64,000 nucleotides of DNA, from the NCBI GenBank assembly GCA_937927335.1, contig CALBDU010000014.1, positions 13,297 through 77,296 on the forward strand. Direction: 5' to 3'. Under the pieces are notes generated by a model that saw only the letters and a program-made list of their open reading frames with translations, had not been told where the DNA came from and ran no database searches. A program made the translations under genes and the position numbers. The DNA is from an uncultured Clostridium sp. (GTDB taxonomy: Bacteria > Bacillota > Clostridia > Clostridiales > Clostridiaceae). Shown here piece after piece: positions 50,262 to 58,796 of the stretch; the stretch's first letter is position 1; each line of letters opens with the position of its first letter.

Positions 50262-52955
50262 ATGAGTAATAGAAAAATAAGGGATATATCAATCAAAAAC
50301 CTCATTTTCATAGTATTTTTACTCCTTACCTTAAGCACAGACGGCTTAGTGGGCTATGTGGTGTTTTCCAGATGGCTGTCCTCTGCAGATAGTACATCCA
50401 CAAGGCTGGCTGCCGATTTGAATGCAGACATATACCAGAAAATTGACTCCTTTATGGAGGTTCCTCTATTAATAAATGAAGCAAACCAGCAGCTTATTAA
50501 AAGTAATGTGGTTGATTTAAATAATGAAGCTGAACGGGATAAATTTTTCGCAGGGGTTTTGAAGTCCCAGGGTAATGATATCTATAGCTTCAGCCTGGGC
50601 ACTGAAAATGGGCAATATTACGGTGCCAGAAGAAACCAGAACAATATTATTGAGTTAATGAAAAATGATGCTGCAACTGGCGGCCAATCCTTGTATTATT
50701 CTGTAAATGACGATATGACTAGAGGACAGCTTTCAGTAAATGCCGGGAAGTTTGACCCGCGCACAAGAGACTGGTACAAAGCTGCCAAGGCAGCAGGAAA
50801 ACCTGTTTTCTCCCCTGTTTATAAACATTTTGTCATGAACGACCTTACAATCTCGGCTGCTTTTCCTATTTATGACCAGACCGGAAACCTTAAGGGCGTA
50901 TTAGGTACTCATCTTATTCTATCTGACATAAACAAATTCCTTAAGGATGTAGTGTCCAATAACAATGGCTATGCAGTGATCTTTGAAAAGAATACCGGAG
51001 CCCTCATTTCAAATTCCTTTGGAATGGACAACTTCACCAGTAAAAACGGCACCCTTCAGAGATACACCCTGAAGGATTCCGGAAACCAGGCCCTAAGGAC
51101 CGGTTACGAACAGTATATCTCAAATAACCAATCAAGCTTTAAGTATAGTGACACAGGCAATGGACTATACTTCAATTTTAAGGAATACAGCAAAAACGGT
51201 CTCACCTGGGTTGTTATGACTGCAGTGCCTGAAGAGCTTTTGATGTCTGACATATTAAAAAATATGCTTGTTACCATGGTGCTGCTGATTATGTTCATAG
51301 CTATTTCAATTACCATATACCTAATGCTTACAAAGAAACTCTTTAAGCCTGTAGACAGCCTCATTGATGCAACGGAAAAGCTGTCCATGGGTGACTTGTC
51401 CCAAAGAGCCCCCATTATCAGAGAGGATGAAGTTGGAAGGTTATCCAGGTCCTTTAACAGCATGGCAGAAACCATGTATAATCTTGTTCATAATCTGGAG
51501 CTCACAGTACAGTCCAGAACTGTGGAGCTTAAAACAGCCAACACGGCCTTGGAGGAAAGCAAGGACCAGCTAAGGCTCATATTGGATTCCACTGCAGAAG
51601 CAATTTATGGTATGGACAAGGATGGAAACTGCACCTTCTGCAATGCCAGCTGTGTCCAGATGCTGGGCTATAAAAGCCAGGAGGAGCTCATAGGGAAAAA
51701 CATGCATATGCAGATACACCACAGCTACAGCGACGGCACACCTATGCCGGTAAATGAATGCAAAATATACAGTGCTTTTCTTAACAATAAGGGTACCCAT
51801 GGGGAAGATGAAGTATTTTGGCGTGCAGACGGAAGCCCAATAGAAGTGGAGTATTATTCCTACCCTCAGTATAAAAATGGTGAAGTTATCGGTGCAGTAG
51901 TTACCTTTATGGATAATTCTGAAAGAAAACGAAATAGTGATAAAATTAAATACCTCAGCAGCCATGATGCTTTAACAGGATTGTACAACAGAAGGAGCTT
52001 TGAGGAAGCCCTAAGTGAAATGAATGATAAACCGGAAAGCCTGCCCCTATCAGTTATATTTGGAGATGTAAACGGCTTGAAGATGATAAATGATATATTT
52101 GGTCATGCCTCAGGTGATGCCTTAATTAAAAATACTGCTGATGTTTTGAAGAGGTTTTGCAGGAATGATGACATAGTATCCAGAGTTGGCGGGGATGAAT
52201 TTATAATCCTCATGCCAAATACGACCTTAAGTGATGCTGAAAAAATTGCAGACAGGGTTAAAACTGAGCTTTCCAGGCAGAAGGTCTACTCAATTAAAAG
52301 CAGCCTTTCCATGGGCTGTGATACAAAGACCGCTGCAGATCAGGACATGGAAAGAATAATCCAAAATGCAGAAAATAAAATGTACAAGGAGAAAACCTTA
52401 AACAGAAGTGCAGCTAACAAGGAGATGCTTGATGCTCTCATGGCAGTTCTTCATGAAAAGGCTCCAAGGGAAAAGCTGAATTCCGTTATGGTCAGTGATT
52501 TGTGCATAAAGCTGGGACAAATTCTTGGACTACCAGAAACAACATTGAAAAAATGTAAGGATGCAGGCTATTTGTACAATATAGGCAAGGCGGTGCTTAG
52601 TGAAAAAATCCTAAGCAGCACTGAACCTTACACAGAAGAGGAGCAAAAGGAGCTGGAGCAGTATCCCGTAACAGGGTATAGAATCCTTAGTCTTTTCCAC
52701 GAAACCTTGAATATTGCCGGAGGAGTATACAGCCACAAGGAAAACTGGGACGGCACAGGCTACCCCAGAGGCTTGAGGGGCGAAGAAATTCCTGGCATTG
52801 GAAGAATAATAGCCGTGGCTGATGCCTACAATAATTTCAAAACCATGTTCAATGAAGATATTGCCCTGGCTAAAACAAAGGAGCTTGTCGGCACTAGGCT
52901 GGACCCTTTAATTGTTGAGGCTCTTGAAAAACTTGTACAAGACAAGGTAGGATAA
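50262..52955 (+). CDS. dCACHE-HAMP-PAS-GGDEF protein with degenerate HD-GYP domain
   Basis: Signalling protein of 897 residues. TM1 is near residues 12-32, an extracytoplasmic dCACHE sensor spans 40-325 (FDPRTRDWYKAAKAAGKPVF is typical), TM2 is about 332-355, HAMP follows (LFKPVDSLIDATEKLSMGDL), then PAS about 435-560. The GGDEF domain (565-720) is intact (RVGGDEFIILMP, residue about 643). The C-terminal HD-GYP domain keeps ENWDGTGYP and ADAYNNF. It has YLYNIGKA where the catalytic HDIGK is expected, so phosphodiesterase activity is probably lost. Net effect: c-di-GMP synthesis under extracellular ligand control. Confidence 0.92.
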   Translation: MSNRKIRDISIKNLIFIVFLLLTLSTDGLVGYVVFSRWLSSADSTSTRLAADLNADIYQKIDSFMEVPLLINEANQQLIKSNVVDLNNEAERDKFFAGVLKSQGNDIYSFSLGTENGQYYGARRNQNNIIELMKNDAATGGQSLYYSVNDDMTRGQLSVNAGKFDPRTRDWYKAAKAAGKPVFSPVYKHFVMNDLTISAAFPIYDQTGNLKGVLGTHLILSDINKFLKDVVSNNNGYAVIFEKNTGALISNSFGMDNFTSKNGTLQRYTLKDSGNQALRTGYEQYISNNQSSFKYSDTGNGLYFNFKEYSKNGLTWVVMTAVPEELLMSDILKNMLVTMVLLIMFIAISITIYLMLTKKLFKPVDSLIDATEKLSMGDLSQRAPIIREDEVGRLSRSFNSMAETMYNLVHNLELTVQSRTVELKTANTALEESKDQLRLILDSTAEAIYGMDKDGNCTFCNASCVQMLGYKSQEELIGKNMHMQIHHSYSDGTPMPVNECKIYSAFLNNKGTHGEDEVFWRADGSPIEVEYYSYPQYKNGEVIGAVVTFMDNSERKRNSDKIKYLSSHDALTGLYNRRSFEEALSEMNDKPESLPLSVIFGDVNGLKMINDIFGHASGDALIKNTADVLKRFCRNDDIVSRVGGDEFIILMPNTTLSDAEKIADRVKTELSRQKVYSIKSSLSMGCDTKTAADQDMERIIQNAENKMYKEKTLNRSAANKEMLDALMAVLHEKAPREKLNSVMVSDLCIKLGQILGLPETTLKKCKDAGYLYNIGKAVLSEKILSSTEPYTEEEQKELEQYPVTGYRILSLFHETLNIAGGVYSHKENWDGTGYPRGLRGEEIPGIGRIIAVADAYNNFKTMFNEDIALAKTKELVGTRLDPLIVEALEKLVQDKVG

Positions 52956-53016
52956 AGCCAGGCCAGTGAAGGCCCGGACAAGCTTGGCATGGCAGGATAA
53001 AATAAAATATAAATAT

Positions 53017-53053
53017 AAGCATGAAGGCCCGGTTCCACTAAGCTTTCATGCTT
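53017..53053 (+). terminator. terminator of the GGDEF/HD-GYP gene
   Basis: AAGCATGAA / TTCATGCTT stem with a G/C-rich loop, followed by TCTTAATTT. Confidence 0.7.
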
Positions 53054-53171
53054 TCTTAATTTCCATTACTTCCAAAATGCCTGAGTATTCAAATGGAAAA
53101 CATTACGCCTTAACTGCCATCAACATAAGTGCTATAATTACCGTGAACTATTTTATGGGGAGAGGATCTTA

Positions 53172-54977
53172 TTGTTAAATAAAAAAGTAACACAGCTTAT
53201 TTTGGTTTTTTTCATAGCCTTTGGCTGCATGAATTTATTTCCCACCGGCGTTAATGCTGAGGGCACAGCTGAGCTTCATTGGCAGTCCAACGGCACCACC
53301 TGGAGTTATATTGATACCTATGGAAACAAAGCCACAGGCTGGATCCGATGGAAGGGAAACTACTACTATCTGGATTCCAGCGGAATTATGGCCCAGGGCT
53401 GGAAATCAGTAAACGGCAAATGGTATTACCTGAATCCTGGTAGTGGAACCATGGCCACAGGGTGGTTATCCTATTTGGGTAAATGGTACTACCTTAATCC
53501 AAATGATGGAGCCATGGCTACAGGAATTATAAATGATGGCTCAAAAAGCTACTGGTTAAATCCAGGGGGCGATATGGCCACAGGCTGGAAGGGCTTTTCA
53601 GGGTTAACCTCCACCTGGTATTATTTCAAGCCAGGCTCCGGGGAAATGGCTAAAGGGTGGCTATATAACGGCGGCAGCTGGTATTACATGAACCCTGAAT
53701 CCGGAGTTATGTGTACAAGCTGGATAAAAAGCGGCAGCAGCTGGTATTATATGAAGTCCAATGGAGTAATGGCCAGCAATACCACCATAAACAACTATTA
53801 TCTTAATTACGGCGGTGCCTGGCAGCCAAAAGCCACCAGATGGTACGCCAAGGATGGAAAATGGTATTACCTTAATCCATTGGCCAGAGATTACGAAAAA
53901 GGCTGGGTTCGTGAAGGGGGCAGCGGATATGAAAAGGGATGGATTTCTGATAATGGAAAATGGTATTATTTGAACCCGGTAACTGCTGAAATGGCCACAG
54001 GCTGGATTTTTGACGGTTCCAAGTGGTATTATCTTAATCCAGATGGAGCAATGGCTTATAATACAACCATCGACGGGTACAAGCTTGGTGTTGACGGCGC
54101 CTGGCTTGACAGTTCCGATAGCTTAGATTACATGATATCACTGGGCTCTTCAGACCAGGATGTTCTCTCTGTTATGCTGGAGCCCACAAACGTAGAAACC
54201 AGTGCCCCATTAACAAAATATTACTACAATAATTCAATCATCTATCTACTAGATACAGGAGATGGCATGATGGTCATAGGCTGGGACAACAGCGGAAATA
54301 ATCTGAAGGTAACCACCGGCCCTGCATCAGGAAATACCTTTGGCCTAGGCTCCACCTTGGATGATGTGGTAAGTGTCATGGGCACACCAAAGGTATTTGA
54401 CCCCTACTACTATCTTGGAAATGGCCGAGGAACCTACTTTGAATATAGTGACGGATCTACCGTTAGCTTTGAAGGCAGCTTCAAGGTTGATGGCTGGTCA
54501 AACAAGGGCACCCTTAAAGTATCTGCAGGAAATAAGGATGCTTCAGCACCCTCCATCAAGCTTGGCTCCAGCCTGGAGGATATAGTTAAGGTTATGGGAA
54601 CTCCCACTTCCCTTCAGTCCAGTGCCGTATCAAAGCTTCCATACCAGCTTTACTACGGCGACACCCTTATTACTCTTGGCAAGGATGCAACTGTAGCTGG
54701 CTGGCAAAATAAAAACATATATGATATCTGTCTTGGAACAAAGGACCCGTCAGCACCTGCCATTGTGAAAGGCTCCACTTTAGAGGATGTAGTCAGAGCC
54801 ATGGGAACTCCGGATGAAGTAACCCCATACAGTGCTAATGACAAGCCTCTGTATCTGAAGTACGGCACATCCTACATTGAAATGGACCAGTCAACTGGCT
54901 TGGTGAAAACCTGGACAAACAACGGAAACCTTAAGGTTATTGAGGATACCTCCGACAGCACCAGTCAGACTAACTAA
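53172..54977 (+). CDS. secreted cell-wall-binding repeat protein with four C-terminal BamE-like repeats
   Basis: Exported surface protein of 601 residues. TTG start after GGGGAGAGG; signal peptide LILVFFIAFGCMNLF, cleavage near GVNAEG. Residues 30-310 hold about a dozen 20-residue choline/glucan-binding-type repeats (GKWYYLNP, MATGW). The C-terminal half consists of four repeats of about 70 residues, each opening with an LGS-x-DDV-x-x-VMG-x-P motif (LGSTLDDVVSVMGTPKVF, LGSSLEDIVKVMGTPTSL, KGSTLEDVVRAMGTPDEV, and the diverged LGSSDQDVLSVMLEPTNV). The motif recalls SmpA/BamE folds. Adhesion or wall-remodelling role inferred. Confidence 0.88.
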   Translation: MLNKKVTQLILVFFIAFGCMNLFPTGVNAEGTAELHWQSNGTTWSYIDTYGNKATGWIRWKGNYYYLDSSGIMAQGWKSVNGKWYYLNPGSGTMATGWLSYLGKWYYLNPNDGAMATGIINDGSKSYWLNPGGDMATGWKGFSGLTSTWYYFKPGSGEMAKGWLYNGGSWYYMNPESGVMCTSWIKSGSSWYYMKSNGVMASNTTINNYYLNYGGAWQPKATRWYAKDGKWYYLNPLARDYEKGWVREGGSGYEKGWISDNGKWYYLNPVTAEMATGWIFDGSKWYYLNPDGAMAYNTTIDGYKLGVDGAWLDSSDSLDYMISLGSSDQDVLSVMLEPTNVETSAPLTKYYYNNSIIYLLDTGDGMMVIGWDNSGNNLKVTTGPASGNTFGLGSTLDDVVSVMGTPKVFDPYYYLGNGRGTYFEYSDGSTVSFEGSFKVDGWSNKGTLKVSAGNKDASAPSIKLGSSLEDIVKVMGTPTSLQSSAVSKLPYQLYYGDTLITLGKDATVAGWQNKNIYDICLGTKDPSAPAIVKGSTLEDVVRAMGTPDEVTPYSANDKPLYLKYGTSYIEMDQSTGLVKTWTNNGNLKVIEDTSDSTSQTN

Positions 54978-54981
54978 TATT

Positions 54982-55028
54982 AATAAAGTCAGCCCAAAAT
55001 TAAACCTAATATTTGTGGCTGGCTTATT
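54982..55028 (+). terminator. terminator-like hairpin after the wall-binding gene
   Basis: AATAAAGTCAGCC pairs with GGCTGGCTTATT across a long AT-rich loop; no strong T run follows. Confidence 0.5.
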
Positions 55029-55136
55029 ATCTTGTTCAGTGTCAGACTTTCCCCATTGCAACTATTTTTTGAGAGGCAATTGTATTTCTTGAATTATTGA
55101 AATGGCGATACTGACCTAATCGGGAGTCCAACTTTG

Positions 55137-55258
55137 TGTCCGCGTCCCCATCTGTGCAAAATTTCAAGTAGTGTGCAGGTTTTTTGATTAATAGTCAATT
55201 TTCGGCTATATTTTGTGTAAATTATGGGTTTATACGTTAAATTTCAGATATATTTACG
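55137..55258. repeat. IS-end-like direct repeat, left copy
   Basis: A block of about 122 bp beginning TGTCCGCGTCCCCATCTGTG and ending near CAGATATATTTA is found again at 63826-63948 in the same orientation with few differences. It lies just downstream, on the minus strand, of a decayed transposase fragment, so it is probably the 3' end of an insertion sequence. Confidence 0.8.
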
Positions 55259-56029
55259 TTTATATTGAACATTAATTGAAATTTTGCTCACTTTTGCCAA
55301 AAATTCAAGGTTCGCGTTTCTCAAGTCACTAATGAAGGATTGCCAATCTCATAGTCAAGGCCGAATAACCTTAAAGATTAAATAATTATCCAAAAACTAA
55401 AGCTTGTCCATGCTTTTTATATATTTTAAGTCGTCAAGTTTTACAAGTATGAACAGTAGCATAATGGACAGTAGTGTTCTGTTTTGACATCATTCAGGAA
55501 TTCCTAATAAGCCGCTTATCATATCAGTTAAAATAAATCCTAATACCTAGTCGTTAGATATTCCTCTTTTACGCTTTGTGTCATTTTTTTATGGAATATC
55601 CATTTATCATACAGCTAATATATTTAATCCATAGGTCAATATCCTTCTTGCTTTTAGCTATTGTAAAATGTGTAAGTTCTGCAAGTATTTTCTTGAAGAA
55701 TTTACATTTGTATCTTTGCTTTTTATTGTACTTTCCATATCTTGCAACTTCTTCTTGACCACAAAAATGACTGACTTTCCCTTTGGAGAACCAATTCTCT
55801 TTTACTTTATTTGTTCCCTTACATCTTTCTTGTACACAGGCTTTTTCTAAAACTTTAGTGAAAATCTTATGTTATATAAATTGTCTAAGGAGTATAATAT
55901 TTATAGGTCACACAAGAAACGCTCTTAGGGTTCTGACAAACCTTTCATATCAATATTAGGTAATGGATCTCAAGAATAGCGGTCAGTAACAATAGACAGT
56001 TCCTGACTTTTACAGGGAGGACTATACAA
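55259..56029. other. gene-free region holding a decayed insertion sequence
   Basis: Apart from the transposase remnant at 55581-55850, I see no coding frame with a ribosome site. AT-rich DNA of the kind left by IS decay. A GGGAGG at 56016 belongs to the CPBP gene. Confidence 0.6.
55581..55850 (-). pseudogene. decayed IS transposase fragment (IS1595-like zinc-ribbon N-terminus)
   Basis: Read on the minus strand, the fragment gives HFCGQEEVARYGKYNKKQRY, then KCKFFKK and AKSKKDIDLWIKYISCMING and YSIKK before a TGA. This matches the N-terminal pattern of IS1595-like transposases: CPHCG zinc ribbon, YGKYKGKQRYKCKDCGK, SKKSLDKWIKY, then G-x-S-x-R-K. The second zinc pair is lost (CKFF) and the DDE catalytic part is missing. 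Confidence 0.6.
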
Positions 56030-56758
56030 ATGAAAAAATTGCAGGAAAGTAAACCAATTCTACATGCTATAGTATGGATATTGGTATATATTTTAATTGT
56101 AAATATTGGAGATAATATTTCGGGAAGTTTAGGACAAGCCAATATAGTTACAGTGATATTGTTAATGATTTTTTCTTTAATACTGCTACTCTATTTAAAA
56201 ATGAATAACTGGTTTGAGTTATATGGATTCAGGAAAATAAGCAAACTGAATTTAACCATGACTTTATTTTACATACCGCTGATAATAACCATATTCCTTC
56301 ATTATTTCAGGGGCATAAATAAAGAGCTGGGATTTAGAGGTTTTCTTCTTGCAGCTTTGTTGATGATATGCGTGGGTTTTATAGAGGAATTGCTGTTTAG
56401 AGGCTTTCTGTTTCAGGGTATTTTCAAGGAAAGAGGTATGACAAGAGCAGTTCTCATTTCAGGAATAACCTTTGCAATCGGCCATATTGTAAATTTGCTG
56501 CGGGGATATAACACAGCGGACCAGATAAATCAGATTGCAATAGGCCTGTTCATTGGAATAGTTCTGGCGTTGTTAGTTGCTTATACAAATAATATAATTC
56601 CCGGTGTTTTATATCACATCCTCTTTAATTTCAGTGGAACAATAACCTACAGCAATCTAACACTGGAAACCTATATGGTGATTATTACAGCAATAATCTG
56701 CACCCTTTATTCATTTTACCTAATAAAAGTATTCAACTTCAAAAAAGGCACAGCTTAA
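56030..56758 (+). CDS. CPBP family intramembrane metalloprotease
   Basis: Membrane protein of 242 residues with about seven TM helices. Catalytic motifs: GFIEELLFRGFLFQGIF (E-E-x-x-x-R), FAIGHIVNLLRG (His) and LYHILFNFSG (His). GGGAGG precedes the ATG. It is followed by a long double hairpin. Substrate unknown. Confidence 0.9.
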   Translation: MKKLQESKPILHAIVWILVYILIVNIGDNISGSLGQANIVTVILLMIFSLILLLYLKMNNWFELYGFRKISKLNLTMTLFYIPLIITIFLHYFRGINKELGFRGFLLAALLMICVGFIEELLFRGFLFQGIFKERGMTRAVLISGITFAIGHIVNLLRGYNTADQINQIAIGLFIGIVLALLVAYTNNIIPGVLYHILFNFSGTITYSNLTLETYMVIITAIICTLYSFYLIKVFNFKKGTA

Positions 56759-56829
56759 AAAAGTTATAACCAATCGGAGATTATGACATGCCAGGTGAGA
56801 TGATGGCCTTTGATAAGGTTTTTGGCACT

Positions 56830-56850
56830 CACCCCGTGGGGACAGACACT
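56830..56850. repeat. possible third palindrome family, partial
   Basis: CACCCCGTGGGGACAGACAC resembles the GGGGACAGACACC-type short palindromes that accompany REP elements in other Firmicutes; one copy only. Confidence 0.35.
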
Positions 56851-56893
56851 ATTTTGCATTCCAGAGGCAGAGCCTTTCGGTAAATGTGCAAAT

Positions 56894-56981
56894 AAAAGAT
56901 GTTGAAGCCTGAACTTACCTCCTGGAAGTAAGATTATTTGTTCTTACTTTCAGGTGCGTCTCAGCTATCAACATCTTTTTT
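56894..56981 (+). terminator. long two-stem hairpin with T-tract
   Basis: The outer stem AAAAGATGTTGA / TCAACATCTTTT (perfect 12 bp) encloses an inner stem ACCTCCTGGAAGTAAG / CTTACTTTCAGGTG. A run of T follows. About 88 nt, larger than a plain terminator. It could end the CPBP transcript or be the 3' part of a small RNA. Confidence 0.6.
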
Positions 56982-56994
56982 TATTATTGTATAT

Positions 56995-57103
56995 GTCGGC
57001 TTAAATTTTTGCTTGTCCTGCAATTTTTGTCCACCCTGAAAATTGCTTGTCCAAATTTGTACCGCCCTACCTATCGGCTGTTTTAAATTTTTGCATGCCC
57101 TGC
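56995..57103. repeat. direct repeats at the 3' end of the gene 57083-57820
   Basis: CGGCTTAAATTTTTGCTTGTC-CTGC (56997-57021) and CGGCTGTTTTAAATTTTTGC-ATGCCCTGC (57075-57103) flank TTGTCCACC and CTTGTCCAAATT units like those in 42674-42785. The right copy encodes the C-terminus AGHAKI and the stop of the minus-strand gene. Confidence 0.55.
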
Positions 57104-57820
57104 CAAACGTATTCTTTTTGACTGTTCAACCGCGAGCTTGAACAAGTATTGGTCTTCCTTTTCTATGAATAACAGATAACTGGCCCACACTTTGATAAAG
57201 CATCTATATACATTCTGTAAATCTCCATGAACATGGTCAATGAAATCCTTGTCCATGATAGAAGTATCCTCTATGGTTTTCATTGCCTCATATATATGGT
57301 TCACGGCAAGAAGAAGCTCCGAGAACTCATCCTTTTCAATGAGGCTGGCATTAGACATCATAATAAGCAGAAAATCCTTCCTGGAACCCAGCAGCTGTCC
57401 CATTTCAAGAAAATCCTCAATTCCCTGTGGAGCGCCATATTTATAGGATTCTGACATTTTGTGAATACTTTTCACTGCAGCAGGATCCCATCCTTTATCA
57501 AGCTGTATCTTACTGTTCAATTGGGCAAAATTGTTGTCATGTTTTGTCAGTATTTTTATTATGTCATACCCCAGCTCATTGAAAAATGTTCCTACCAGTG
57601 CATTGGTTCTTCTTGATATTTCATTTTTCTCAGATCTCCACAGCAATTGCTCTGCCACAACAGCCGTAATGAAAACATACAAAGGCATAAATGCCAGCTC
57701 TTCACCAAAGGTCTGAACCAGATGATGTGCCTCACCAAATATTAAATAATTAATAAAGTACAGCGCCAATGTGAACATTGACAAAATTATCCCCAGAATG
57801 ATTGTGTGTTTATAGCGCAT
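57083..57820 (-). CDS. hypothetical membrane protein
   Basis: Protein of 245 residues with two N-terminal TM helices (TIILGIILSMFTLALYFINY, FMPLYVFITAVVAEQLLW). A helical cytosolic domain follows, ending in LAVEQSKRIRLAGHAKI. No family recognised. GGGGGAAGAGG precedes the ATG. The final codons lie in a repeat unit (57075-57103). Confidence 0.65.
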   Translation of the reverse strand: MRYKHTIILGIILSMFTLALYFINYLIFGEAHHLVQTFGEELAFMPLYVFITAVVAEQLLWRSEKNEISRRTNALVGTFFNELGYDIIKILTKHDNNFAQLNSKIQLDKGWDPAAVKSIHKMSESYKYGAPQGIEDFLEMGQLLGSRKDFLLIMMSNASLIEKDEFSELLLAVNHIYEAMKTIEDTSIMDKDFIDHVHGDLQNVYRCFIKVWASYLLFIEKEDQYLFKLAVEQSKRIRLAGHAKI

Positions 57821-57871
57821 TCCTCTTCCCCCTCAACACTTAGTCGGATATAGTATATCAAACCTAAGGTG

Positions 57872-57910
57872 TAATTTCAATTTCTGGCGCCTGGCACCTA
57901 TGTCAACTCT
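57872..57910. repeat. dispersed repeat, family B copy 6
   Basis: TTTCAATTTCTGGCGCC then TGGCACCTATGTCAAC, with core and right flank clear. It supplies the last codons (LT) and the TAG stop of the HAD gene. Confidence 0.7.
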
Positions 57911-58590
57911 AGTACTTCCTTAAGCTTCATCAAACTATTAATTTCATAAGTAGGAATTACCTCTGACTTATTTTCAATTCCTTTTGGGTTATACCAGCAT
58001 GTATCTATACCAAAGTTTTTTCCACCTTGAATATCTGATGTTAAGCTGTCCCCTACCATAAGTACTTTGCTTCTATTGGAATAGACCATGTTTTTCAAAG
58101 CATATTCAAATATTCCAGGGTCAGGCTTTGACACATTTACTTCCTCTGATATTACTATGCTTTGAAAATATTTTGATATGATGGATTTACCTATTCTCTT
58201 ATTTTGAACGTCCTTAAGTCCATTGGTAACTATTGCAAGCCTGTAGCTTTCATATAGACTTTCTACTAATTCCTGACTTTCATCAAATAGAAAGGAACCG
58301 TTTGCTAAATGCTTCATATACGCCTTTGCAAATTCATTTTCATCCAATTCAACCTCCAATTTTACTGATAATCTCTTAAATCTTTCAGTCTTCAATTTTT
58401 CTTGACTAATAGTTCCTGACTCAAACTCTTTCCATATGGCTGCATTTATTCCTTGATATATTTTTAAATGATAGTTTTCATCATATTTTAAATGAAATTC
58501 CAGCATGGTATTCTTAAAAGCTTCCCTTTCAGATTTTTTAAAATCAAATAATGTGTCGTCCGCATCAAATAATATAATTTCGTATTTCAT
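57898..58590 (-). CDS. HAD-superfamily hydrolase, YjjG-like nucleotidase
   Basis: HAD phosphatase of 230 residues with an alpha-helical C1 cap. Motif I is ILFDADDTLFDF (nucleophile Asp), motif II is AIVTNGLKDVQ, the motif III Lys is in VNVSKPDPGIF, and motif IV is VLMVGDSLTSDIQG. The pattern LFDADDTLFDF-KKSE fits YjjG, the pyrimidine 5'-nucleotidase that removes noncanonical nucleotides. GGAGG fixes the ATG at 58590; the frame runs 41 codons further upstream without a ribosome site. The C-terminus is encoded by a family B repeat. Confidence 0.9.
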   Translation of the reverse strand: MKYEIILFDADDTLFDFKKSEREAFKNTMLEFHLKYDENYHLKIYQGINAAIWKEFESGTISQEKLKTERFKRLSVKLEVELDENEFAKAYMKHLANGSFLFDESQELVESLYESYRLAIVTNGLKDVQNKRIGKSIISKYFQSIVISEEVNVSKPDPGIFEYALKNMVYSNRSKVLMVGDSLTSDIQGGKNFGIDTCWYNPKGIENKSEVIPTYEINSLMKLKEVLELT

Positions 58591-58618
58591 AGTAACCTCC
58601 ATAAAATAAATTGCTATA

Positions 58619-58690
58619 AGTCGTAACTGAGAACTGACCGAATCAATCAACCTTCCACAGGTGGCCCTCCAGGTAGCTCGAACCCTCTGC
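58619..58690. other. G+C-richer patch of unknown origin
   Basis: CCACAGGTGGCCCTCCAGG and neighbouring bases are clearly richer in G+C than the surrounding intergenic DNA and fit no gene. Possibly a relic of a mobile or RNA element. Confidence 0.35.
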
Positions 58691-58766
58691 ACATTTTTTA
58701 TGTATAATATCAATCCTTACTTTACAAATCTATATAAATAAAATATTATATTTGTAAAAGTTTTTA

Positions 58767-58782
58767 CATGACCTATGTCATG
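58767..58782. promoter_or_regulatory. palindrome before the Crp/Fnr gene
   Basis: CATGAC-CTAT-GTCATG is a perfect dyad ending 4 nt before the GGAGG of the regulator gene. A further inverted repeat TTACAAAT / ATTTGTAA spans 58722-58757. Either may be an autoregulatory site. Confidence 0.5.
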
Positions 58783-58796
58783 GTTTGGAGGTTTTT

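Noticed and set aside
55581..55850. Functional transposase gene
   Set aside because: Second zinc-binding pair and the whole catalytic domain are missing; treated as a relic.
25969..57910. CRISPR-like array from the dispersed repeats
   Set aside because: Copies are kilobases apart, differ in length and have no regular spacers or cas genes.
58618..58690. T-box or other leader RNA
   Set aside because: No T-box consensus or specifier structure could be identified in the G+C-rich patch.
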